NCBI GenBank assembly: GCA_011775825.1
Contig: JAABYK010000189.1
Coordinates: forward strand, 3,411-20,370
Origin: Candidatus Zhuqueibacterota bacterium
Lineage (GTDB): Bacteria > Zhuqueibacterota > Zhuqueibacteria > Oceanimicrobiales > Oceanimicrobiaceae
DNA length: 16,960 nucleotides
Direction: 5' to 3'
In this document: piece after piece, positions 6,393 through 13,363 of the stretch
How the letters are laid out: each line of letters starts with the position of its first letter
Numbering within the stretch: the stretch's first letter is position 1
Position numbers and translations under genes: made by a program
The notes under the pieces: generated by a model
The model's input: the letters and a program-made list of their open reading frames with translations, nothing else
The model's database searches: none
Told to the model about the DNA's origin: nothing

Positions 6393-6739
6393 ATGTCAAA
6401 TCAAAAAGTGTCCATAGTTGAGGACGGTCTCGCGTTTGTCAAATCTTTGAGTTTGAAATCGCCAGGGATGGTCGGATGGCCCTGGAACGGTTACAGAAAA
6501 TCAAATACCACCTGATCATCAGCGATTTTCGGCTCCCTCACATCCATGGATTGAAACTCATTCAAACAGCACAGAAAGAAAACCGAAAGTGTCGATTTCT
6601 CTTAATTAGCGCATCAACACCCGAGACCATCGATTTTGATATCAAGAAAACGCCTATCTTAGGCTTCATGATGAAGCGGTTTTCACCTCTAGAACTCCGT
6701 GATTTGGTCACGAAACACTTCGATTCTCTGGTGAAGTAG
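6393..6739 (+). pseudogene. Decayed response-regulator receiver domain
   Basis: A single-domain CheY-like receiver broken near its N-terminus. ATG 6393 opens MSNQKVSIVEDGLAFVKSL in one frame. From 6446 the homology continues in another frame as FEFEIARDGRMALERLQ and stays open to 6739. About 7-9 residues expected between these parts (the end of helix 1) are missing, so a small deletion not divisible by three occurred. The phospho-acceptor motif ISDFRLP is present. However, the second residue of the acidic pair is Gly (VEDG) and the conserved Lys-Pro is Lys-Arg (MMKRFSP). The downstream frame could start at ATG 6476, but it would lack the acidic pocket. Confidence 0.7.
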
Positions 6740-7328
6740 TCCTCCCTCAAAGAAAACCAATTCACTTCAAACGGCTCGTTTTTAATATAACAGAGAAACT
6801 TGAAATATCAAGTTCTTGAGCTTAGGAAAGGCTTCTATTTTAAAGGCAAAATGATTTTGACAAAACAATTAAAAGCTCAATGGTAAATGGTTAAGTTGCA
6901 AGTTTGTGATAGCGCTTGTCATAAGCTCTGCAATCAATATAATAGATAGATAAAAATCATTTGTATCAAAAAATACGCTCGCTTCGTTCGCTGATTTTTA
7001 CACTCCATTTGAACGTTTTACAGCTTTCCCCGATTAGGTACTTCCATTTTCGTAATTACGATTTCGACATTTGAGCTTTTCTGTCGAGTAAATTTTACGC
7101 TGACTACCGGAAGCTGACTGATCCAATTGGTAAGGTTCTCCGAAGAATCCCTCATAAATGATAAAATTTTCTTAATTGTGAAGAAATTCTTACTATTTGG
7201 TAAGAATGTTGCAAGGTGTTGCAAGGGGTTGATTTCGTGGTTGATACTTACAGTCAAATCAAATCGACTTGTGCTACGAATTCCCCCTCAGAAGCTCAAG
7301 CGAAGAACTCGAAGCGGAGAACCGAGAC
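6740..7328. other. Gene-poor stretch with small repeats
   Basis: No convincing gene is seen in this A/T-rich gap. It holds an 8-bp inverted repeat ATTCTTAC/GTAAGAAT (7186-7193 and 7200-7207), followed directly by a perfect tandem 10-bp repeat TGTTGCAAGG (7207-7226). Both lie about 100 bp before the next gene, where a regulatory site could sit. An unsupported minus-strand frame covers 7018-7257. Confidence 0.5.
7186..7226. promoter_or_regulatory. Inverted repeat plus tandem 10-bp repeat, possible operator
   Basis: ATTCTTAC (7186-7193) and GTAAGAAT (7200-7207) form a perfect 8-bp inverted repeat around a 6-nt centre. TGTTGCAAGG then occurs twice without a gap (7207-7216 and 7217-7226). The position upstream of the secreted-protein gene suits a control site, but no known regulator motif is recognised. 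Confidence 0.3.
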
Positions 7329-9062
7329 GTGTTGATTCTACTGTTTATTTTCCTGATGACCACGACATTGTTCGCCCAGGTAGGGGAAGACGGCCTAACA
7401 TATGTGCAGCGAAAACAGAAATGGCTGAGAAGTGTTCCGGAACCTCGGCGGGGTCTGTCGGAGCATCGAAAGCGACTCTATTTTAGTGCCTGGTTACAGA
7501 AGGGCATTTACAATGCCGCGGTGTCCGATGCACTTCACAGCATTCTCGGCGATTTCTGGCTAACGGGCGGCCGGAGTCATCACGGTTACATGATCGCGCT
7601 TATTGTGAAGTATGGTTCCAAAGGGCTGCGTGTCATCGATTCCGATGATGAAATGACCGTCCGAAATAAATATGAGAACGACCTCATTCTCAATTCCGGT
7701 GTGTTTGAGGATCTCAATCCCAACAAGCAACTGTGGGCCATGGCCGGAATTTACCTTTACGCACATTACTTTGATAAAGATATCAAATTGCCTATCTACG
7801 GACACAGGCGCGGCATCGACCCAAAGCATCTGGATTTGGCGGAGCAAAATTGGCCGACGTTTTCCCACGATGGCAGGACGTACAGATTCGGTCAGGGGCC
7901 CTACAATGCCAAACAGCTTACTGAGGATTATATCAAGAACAAGCTGAACCTCTGGATTCTGGATGGAAATCGCGAGATGGACAGCCTGAATTACCACCGA
8001 GCGTTCGTGGGTTCCATGCTGTTAATTTACGATATGGCCGAAGACAGGGAGTTTCAGAAACGGGCCCGGATGGGGGCTGAACTCGCCATGCTGGATGCGA
8101 TGATGGACTTTGGTGGCTCCGAGTGGGGAGGCACCATCGGCCGCACTGATTTCAGAAGGATGGCAAAGGTCAGCGATTTTCCATTTTATGAATATTTTGG
8201 AAAAAGTACAGAAGATGATGGCCGCCCGGATATCAAGGTGCTGTACACGTTCGATTATGAGCCGCCGCCTTTGCTGATCGATATCGCCGTTTTGTCAGAC
8301 GAAGATGACGACTACTTCCATTTCCACAAGGAGTATCACAATTCCGGACTGAAACATCGTTCGGGCAAAGGCAAATGGAATTACGTCACCCCCTTATACA
8401 ATTTGGGTTCGAATGTTGGAGGACACAACAGTGGCTGGCAGGTAACCATTCGGGGCGACGGTCCCGGTCGATTCATTCGCCTCTGGATCAATGACCTGGA
8501 ACACATTGAAGACAAAAACGAAACGCGCTATTTAGGCAACGCAGGAAATCAATACCGAAATGCTCTGTTCGCTCAAATTGGCGCAAACCCGGTCCTTCAT
8601 GAGGCCAAGGAACGTCAGGATTGGGATGAAGATTTGTCCGACGGCGGATGGTACTTCAAGAGATTGAACAAAGTGTATGTTGCCATCGGGACGACCCACA
8701 ATTCCGCCTCGGTTGAGTTGGGGATTAAAAACGTGGATTACGATTCCTTTACCTCGTTCAAAAATGCGGTAAAAAAGAACGCGCGTTTAACAGAGAGTTC
8801 ATACACGACTTCAAAAGGGGTAAGCATCGACTGGGATGAACACTGTGGACTGAATTCGCCCGGGGACTGTGCGTTTCCGTTTGAGCGGATGGAAACGATA
8901 TCCAAGGACGGCAAGATGATAAGTTGGCAAAATAAGGTCATGACGATCAGGTATCATGGTAAGACCCTCACCTACGACTTCAATAATTGGCGTGCCGACG
9001 ATCCACCGAAGTCCGACCCACCCCCTGCGCCTCCCAGCGGTGTCACGATTGAGGTGGATTAG
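7329..9062 (+). CDS. Secreted protein of unknown function, possible alpha/alpha-toroid enzyme
   Basis: I do not recognise a named family with confidence. I chose the GTG at 7329: GGAG lies 9 nt upstream, and the product then begins with a hydrophobic stretch (LILLFIFLMTTTLFAQ) that looks like a signal peptide, although it lacks the usual N-terminal positive charge. The frame is open back to 7245, with a TTG at 7269. The mature part is about 560 residues. Its N-terminal half is helical and rich in Trp and Tyr. SLNYHRAFVGSMLLIYDM and EWGGTIGRTDF recall the helical toroids of heparinase/alginate-lyase-like proteins. The second half looks beta-rich. The end is a Pro-rich tail (DPPKSDPPPAPPSG). 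The only cysteines, a pair in DEHCGLNSPGDCAF, may form a disulfide. An exported, perhaps carbohydrate-active role is an inference. Confidence 0.8.
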   Translation: MLILLFIFLMTTTLFAQVGEDGLTYVQRKQKWLRSVPEPRRGLSEHRKRLYFSAWLQKGIYNAAVSDALHSILGDFWLTGGRSHHGYMIALIVKYGSKGLRVIDSDDEMTVRNKYENDLILNSGVFEDLNPNKQLWAMAGIYLYAHYFDKDIKLPIYGHRRGIDPKHLDLAEQNWPTFSHDGRTYRFGQGPYNAKQLTEDYIKNKLNLWILDGNREMDSLNYHRAFVGSMLLIYDMAEDREFQKRARMGAELAMLDAMMDFGGSEWGGTIGRTDFRRMAKVSDFPFYEYFGKSTEDDGRPDIKVLYTFDYEPPPLLIDIAVLSDEDDDYFHFHKEYHNSGLKHRSGKGKWNYVTPLYNLGSNVGGHNSGWQVTIRGDGPGRFIRLWINDLEHIEDKNETRYLGNAGNQYRNALFAQIGANPVLHEAKERQDWDEDLSDGGWYFKRLNKVYVAIGTTHNSASVELGIKNVDYDSFTSFKNAVKKNARLTESSYTTSKGVSIDWDEHCGLNSPGDCAFPFERMETISKDGKMISWQNKVMTIRYHGKTLTYDFNNWRADDPPKSDPPPAPPSGVTIEVD

Positions 9063-9205
9063 GGTTTTCTCCCAAATGTGCCCATTCCATATTTGACTTT
9101 GCTCGCTGAGCAAGAATCTTTGCTAAACTTTCAAAGTTCAGTAAAGTTTTTGAGTGGTGAACGAAAACGCGTCATCGACAGGCTTCTCGCTCTTCGCTTT
9201 AAGAC

Positions 9206-9829
9206 TTATTTTTCGAGTCGCAAGTCAAACCGGCCATTCAGATGGTCCATTATGATTTTTCCGTCCAGACCAATGTTGCTGCCAGGCTTTCCGTCCGGCT
9301 TAAGCAGCGCTGTTCCTTTGACTCCCTGAGTGGTGGAAACGGAATCAGAATCGAGCCGGTAGTCATTCAGATAAACGGTCACGTCGTAGGCTCTTTGCTT
9401 CGAAACTGTTTCCGAACCGCCGGCACCCATGACGATCCCACTTGCGTTCTCGATTCGGTCCACTTCGATCTTCCTGAAAATGTTGTGTTTGATGCTGGTG
9501 CTTTGTGAACCGCTATCGAACCCAAAGTTCAGGGGGATGCCTTCCGGGCTTCTCAACGTGACAATCGGATACCCGAGGCAAAAAAGGTTGCGGTCTAGAC
9601 TCTTCTGCAGGACCGACTTCGAAATCGTTGTGAGTTTGTTTTTATAATCAATTTCGATGACACTGTTTTTGAAGACCAGCCACGCAATGATTCCGTCCGC
9701 TTTGAATATGGGCAGCCCAAACAGTTCGAACCCCAAATCCGCATCTTTAACGATGACCACAGGTTGATTGTCGATGGTCAAGTTGCCTATTTTCAATTCT
9801 TCGATGATCGCTGGGCGGAATTCAACCAT
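9206..9829 (-). CDS. N-terminally truncated aspartyl protease (retropepsin-like), probably a pseudogene
   Basis: Resembles bacterial two-domain aspartyl proteases of clan AA. The second domain has a catalytic FDSG motif (D105-S-G) followed by the usual later Gly-rich strand (NIGLDGKIIMDHLNGRF, about 185-201). The first domain keeps only its second half: IGNLTIDNQPVVIV, then ADGIIAWLVFKNSVIEIDY, which corresponds to the normal ILG-type motif. The part that should carry the first Asp-Thr-Gly is missing. Reading upstream in frame, recognisable sequence (IEPLGDEVGEGETSTSK) continues past the ATG to a TGA at 9890-9892. A further piece, FTLNEIDNARLNRL, lies in another frame. Truncation plus a frameshift is therefore likely. 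No signal peptide remains. Confidence 0.75.
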   Translation of the reverse strand: MVEFRPAIIEELKIGNLTIDNQPVVIVKDADLGFELFGLPIFKADGIIAWLVFKNSVIEIDYKNKLTTISKSVLQKSLDRNLFCLGYPIVTLRSPEGIPLNFGFDSGSQSTSIKHNIFRKIEVDRIENASGIVMGAGGSETVSKQRAYDVTVYLNDYRLDSDSVSTTQGVKGTALLKPDGKPGSNIGLDGKIIMDHLNGRFDLRLEK

Positions 9830-10023
9830 TTTGCTGGTGGACGTTTCTCCCTCTCCGACTTCGTCGCCAAGCGGTTCAATCGCGCATTGTCAATTTCATT
9901 TAGAGTGAATGGCATTGTTGTGAGTTGATGAAATTTTGTCGTGAGTTGCAATCTATTTGGAAAAAGGCATTTTTTATGTTAAATTCCAACCAAACAAGCA
10001 ATTCTTTCTTGAGGACAATTCTT

Positions 10024-10494
10024 ATGAAACTCAACCCGAATGTTTTTGATCTTTGGGTGTACCACAAAGCGGAAGGCGTGCCCCGTTATCTTTTGCTTTA
10101 CACCTCTCAAGAAAAAGCGGATAAATGGTTCAATGGTGCCAGATTCTGGCAAATTCCGAGTGATTTTGTTGAGGAAGAGGAAGAGATCGAAACCGCTTTA
10201 CAGCGAGTTTTAAAAAAATGCGACTTAAGAGCCAGGTCATTATGGGCGGTTGAGCACGCGTACACGTTTTATAATCGGCGGTTCAAGGAGATCCAAATTT
10301 GTACTGTTTATGCTGCCCAGGTTCAAAAGCCCTCGAAACCAAAACTAACGGCAAGTCATTCTGCATTTGGCTGGTTTCCTTACCAGGAATGTATTGAAAA
10401 ACTGAATTTCAGGGGGCTGCTAGAAGGTCTGTTCTGGACAAAGAAATACGTCACGGACGCCGAGAGGGAATTTACGGAACTCAGACTGGTGTAA
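10024..10494 (+). CDS. Nudix-fold protein with degenerate catalytic box
   Basis: A 156-residue protein with the Nudix layout: an N-terminal beta segment (WVYHKAEGVPRYLLL), then RFWQIPSDFVEEEEEIETAL, then a helix, and later FGWFPYQEC, as in many Nudix hydrolases. The Nudix box (G-x5-E-x7-R-E-x2-E-E-x-G) is badly changed. The first Gly is Asp, the R-E pair has lost its Glu, and the metal-binding Glu-Glu is Lys-Lys (RVLKKCDL). Hydrolase activity is therefore doubtful, and a binding or regulatory role is possible. I chose ATG 10024 because GAGG lies 9 nt upstream and the family-like sequence begins there; the frame is open back to 9925. Confidence 0.8.
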   Translation: MKLNPNVFDLWVYHKAEGVPRYLLLYTSQEKADKWFNGARFWQIPSDFVEEEEEIETALQRVLKKCDLRARSLWAVEHAYTFYNRRFKEIQICTVYAAQVQKPSKPKLTASHSAFGWFPYQECIEKLNFRGLLEGLFWTKKYVTDAEREFTELRLV

Positions 10495-10500
10495 AGACAA

Positions 10501-10524
10501 GCCTCCAACACAGCTTCTGGAGGT
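10501..10524 (+). terminator. Hairpin after the Nudix-like gene
   Basis: CCTCCA and TGGAGG pair over 6 bp (extended by one G:T) around a 10-nt loop, starting 6 nt after the stop codon. No U-tract follows, so this is a weak terminator candidate. Confidence 0.25.
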
Positions 10525-10762
10525 TCAAAAAGAGACAAACTATTTCCCTTTTTGAGATCGCTTTTGTGGGAAGAATCGTCACCAGAGAGAAGGTTGATAT
10601 TGACAATAACCGATCTGACAAAGGATTTGCAAGGCCTTGCCAAAAGTATGTGAATATTTCCTACTTTAAGTCGGGTTGCCAGCAACGGCCTACTTCGGAA
10701 CTTAAGTAAACGACGGGTCGTATTCCACGAAAGTCACTATTCTATTTAGTTGACAATAACGC

Positions 10763-12760
10763 ATGCTTAAGTCATTAAGAAAACATGTGGGGGAGGGTTG
10801 GCTGAGCCATTTCAGGTTCACACTGCGATCCAAGCTCATCGCATTCTCCGTGCTTCTGGTGACGCTCATCATGGCGGATGTTACCTATTTTTTTACCATT
10901 CGCCAACTGCGCGATAAACGGTCTGCATTTGAATTGCAGATGAAGCGAATTGCCGAAAATATCGCCACCATGAATCTTCTTGATCGAGAAAATTGGAGCG
11001 ACTATCAGGATTACATTTCCCGCCTCATGGACTTTAACGATGACATTGTTTACATCGCCATTTATGATGAGCGGAATTGGTTACGTGCACATACGTTGAA
11101 CACCGATCTCGTGGAGACGGATCGTTCAGGCCCGCTGTCGCGCAGAGTTCAAGCGGACATGGTGCGTCAACTCGACAGCGGTTCGATTGCCGAAGAGAGC
11201 CGAGAAGACTTGCGCGTGCAGAAAGTCAACATCCAATCCGGCGATCGCGTGCTCGGCAGCGTGCATGTTGGATTCTCGTTGATTGAAATCAACAACGAGC
11301 TTCGCTCCCGCGTCATGCGGAACATCGGGATGGCGATCTTGCTCATTCTTCTGTATAGTGTAATTTCTGTGTTTCTCAGTCGTCGTTTGACAAGACCTTT
11401 AGAGCGATTGAGCCAGGCCATGGCTTCGATTTCCAAGGGTCATTTGGACCAAAAGGTGGAAGTGGAAAATCGCGATGAAATCGGCCAGCTTGCCAACACG
11501 TTTAATCACATGGTGGAAGGGCTGCGTGAACGGGACATCATTGAGAAACTCGGCCGAGATTTGAGCCAATCCTTTCGATTGGAGCGAATGGCCAATCTTG
11601 TCCAGAATCGCTTGAGCGAGGCCATTGGCGCCGAGCGCGCCCGACTTTTCTTGCGCCAACAAAAACAGGAAGGCGCCTTTTATGAAATTGTAACGGGAAA
11701 CGGTGTAGACACGAGAAATAAGAGGTTGGAGCTTGATGGACAGTCTCGAGGATATCTTGAGAATCAAACAGACGGTTTCTTTCTCCAGAGTGCCCCGCAA
11801 CCGGTTAGAAATCGACTCAAAGACTTGCGTATCGATTCTCATGAACTCATCATTCCGATGTTGATAAAAAAACAGCTTTTCGGTGTTCTTGTTTTTTGCA
11901 TGAAGCAAGATACACGAAAACTGGATGAAAGCCAGCGTCATTTTGCCTCCATTCTTGCCAGTCAAGCGGCCATGGCTCTGGAAAATGCCCTGCTTTACGA
12001 CGAACTGCGAGAGCAAGAGCGAGTCAAACGCGAATTGGAGATTGCCCGTGAAGTCCAGCACAAACTCTTGCCGCGCGCCATGCCCCACCTCCCGGGTTTT
12101 GAATTTGACGGAGTTTGCCAATCAGCACTTGAAGTTGGGGGCGATTATTTCGATTTTTTCCACATCCAACCCGGTAAATTGGGCATCGTCATTGCAGATG
12201 TTAGCGGAAAGGGGACCTCGGCTTCCTTTTACATGGCCGAAATCAAGGGTATGATGTCGACGTTGGTGACTGTCTACGAGTCCCCCAAGAAACTGCTTGA
12301 GGAATTGAACAAACGTTTATGCATGAGTTTGGATCGAAAAATGTTTGCCACGATGATCTACGGGGTGCTTGATGTCACGTCACGGTCCTTTGCCTTCGTG
12401 CGTGCGGGTCATAATTCGCTCCTTCATATTTCAGAGAGCGGCGACTGTGCCCTGTTGACGCCGTCCGGAATTGGACTCGGATTGGACGATAGCGACATTT
12501 TTGCTGAAACTTTGGATGAATCGGTGATATCGATTAACAAAGGTGATAATCTATTATTCTTCACGGATGGAATCACCGAGTCGATGAATCACAATCGAGA
12601 AGAGTTTGGTGAAGACCGGCTGTTGAATATAATAAGAAGCAATGGCGCCTCCAACGCCCTGAGTCTGCGCGAAAAAATCTTTGGTGAAATCGAAACGTTT
12701 GTAAACGGCGCCAAACAACATGACGATTTGACCATGGTCGTCGTGCATTGTGCCGGATAG
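10763..12760 (+). CDS. Membrane HAMP-GAF-PP2C (SpoIIE/RsbU-type) serine/threonine phosphatase
   Basis: A 665-residue signalling phosphatase. Order: a cytoplasmic basic N-terminus, transmembrane helix 1 (about 23-46), a periplasmic sensor region (about 50-185), transmembrane helix 2 (about 186-206), HAMP (about 207-258), a GAF-like domain (about 265-410), a coiled linker (LREQERVKRELEIAREVQHKLLP) and a PP2C/SpoIIE domain (about 445-663). The metal-binding motifs are intact: VGGDYFDF (D461), IADVSGKG (D479), FFTDGITE (D602) and HDDLTMVVV (D654, D655). Such enzymes usually dephosphorylate an anti-sigma-factor antagonist in a partner-switching pathway, but no partner gene is adjacent here. There is no clear Shine-Dalgarno before the ATG, which directly follows TTGACAATAAC. 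Confidence 0.93.
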   Translation: MLKSLRKHVGEGWLSHFRFTLRSKLIAFSVLLVTLIMADVTYFFTIRQLRDKRSAFELQMKRIAENIATMNLLDRENWSDYQDYISRLMDFNDDIVYIAIYDERNWLRAHTLNTDLVETDRSGPLSRRVQADMVRQLDSGSIAEESREDLRVQKVNIQSGDRVLGSVHVGFSLIEINNELRSRVMRNIGMAILLILLYSVISVFLSRRLTRPLERLSQAMASISKGHLDQKVEVENRDEIGQLANTFNHMVEGLRERDIIEKLGRDLSQSFRLERMANLVQNRLSEAIGAERARLFLRQQKQEGAFYEIVTGNGVDTRNKRLELDGQSRGYLENQTDGFFLQSAPQPVRNRLKDLRIDSHELIIPMLIKKQLFGVLVFCMKQDTRKLDESQRHFASILASQAAMALENALLYDELREQERVKRELEIAREVQHKLLPRAMPHLPGFEFDGVCQSALEVGGDYFDFFHIQPGKLGIVIADVSGKGTSASFYMAEIKGMMSTLVTVYESPKKLLEELNKRLCMSLDRKMFATMIYGVLDVTSRSFAFVRAGHNSLLHISESGDCALLTPSGIGLGLDDSDIFAETLDESVISINKGDNLLFFTDGITESMNHNREEFGEDRLLNIIRSNGASNALSLREKIFGEIETFVNGAKQHDDLTMVVVHCAG

Positions 12761-12926
12761 CAAATGAATGACAATCAACCGACGAGTCCTCTGGCGGAGC
12801 GGAATGGAGCATGCAACCAATGAAGTCAAATGTCGTATTAATTGAAGTTGAGCGCATCGGAAAGTTTACAAGATTTTCAAAACTTACTACACGATTTCAT
12901 AAATAAATACGGTCACATAGAAATTT

Positions 12927-13291
12927 AGACAGGATGAACAAGATAAACTGGATAAAAGAATTTAAAATCCTGTCATTCAAAATGATTCTCTATCTTAACA
13001 TTGGATTCGGAAAAAATAGAATTAACCGTCCACAGGATTGAGAATTCTAATGATTTTTGTGAGGGGGCAATCTTTTTAGCTAAACAAGTATTCTAATTCA
13101 CTTTTTAAACGATGAATTTTTGGGAACAGATTTCTTCTGATAAGTCAACCATCATCACTAAGTTTTTGCGGATTTCAGGAAAAGAGCCTCCGAGCTTTTC
13201 TTAAGTTGAGGGCTGGAGGATAATCAGAAAGGGAGTCTTAATGATGATAAACAGGATGTCTTCCATCCTGTTTATCTTGTTAATCCTGTCC
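12927..13291. repeat. Inverted intergenic repeat pair, CAGGAT family
   Basis: The left arm (12927-12953) and right arm (13265-13291) are inverted copies differing at three of 27 positions. They are made of ACAGGAT-, AACAAGAT- and AAACAGGAT-like words. Short repeats of this style (CAGGATTAACAGGAT) occur between genes in several environmental bacteria. Whether the 365-bp span is one unit or two separate copies cannot be told from this window. Confidence 0.55.
13246..13276. repeat. Perfect 13-bp stem hairpin
   Basis: GATAAACAGGATG (13246-13258) and its exact complement (13264-13276) flank a 5-nt loop TCTTC. It overlaps the right arm of the CAGGAT-type repeat and stands about 90 bp before the lipoprotein gene. 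No U-tract follows on either strand, so it is more likely part of the repeat than a terminator. Confidence 0.6.
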
Positions 13292-13363
13292 AACATCAAT
13301 TAAGACCCTGCAGCGAATAATAGGTCAACCGAATTTATGAAATAGAGTACATAGGAGAGCTGT

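Larger units (their letters stand above)
12761..13363. other. 600-bp intergenic region with an inverted CAGGAT-type repeat
   Basis: No supported gene. Right after the phosphatase stop there are two tiny overlapping frames (19 and 28 codons, ATGA overlap at about 12820) with no recognisable content. Further on, an imperfect 27-bp inverted repeat (24 of 27 matching) stands at 12927-12953 and 13265-13291, built on ACAGGAT and AACAAGATAAAC words. Inside its right arm is a 13-bp perfect hairpin (13246-13276). The rest is A/T-rich. The ribosome binding site of the next gene, GGAGAG, lies at its end. Confidence 0.6.

Noticed and set aside
7018..7257. Minus-strand frame of 79 codons starting with TTG
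   Set aside because: No ribosome binding site, no family resemblance, and it covers repeat sequences upstream of a divergent gene. A real small gene cannot be excluded.
11399..12121. Long antisense frame (240 codons) inside the PP2C gene
   Set aside because: It is fully opposite a well-supported gene with clear domains and has no recognisable protein content.
12765..12908. Two tiny overlapping frames after the PP2C stop (19 and 28 codons)
   Set aside because: The ATGA overlap is suggestive, but there is no ribosome binding site and no similarity to anti-sigma or STAS proteins.
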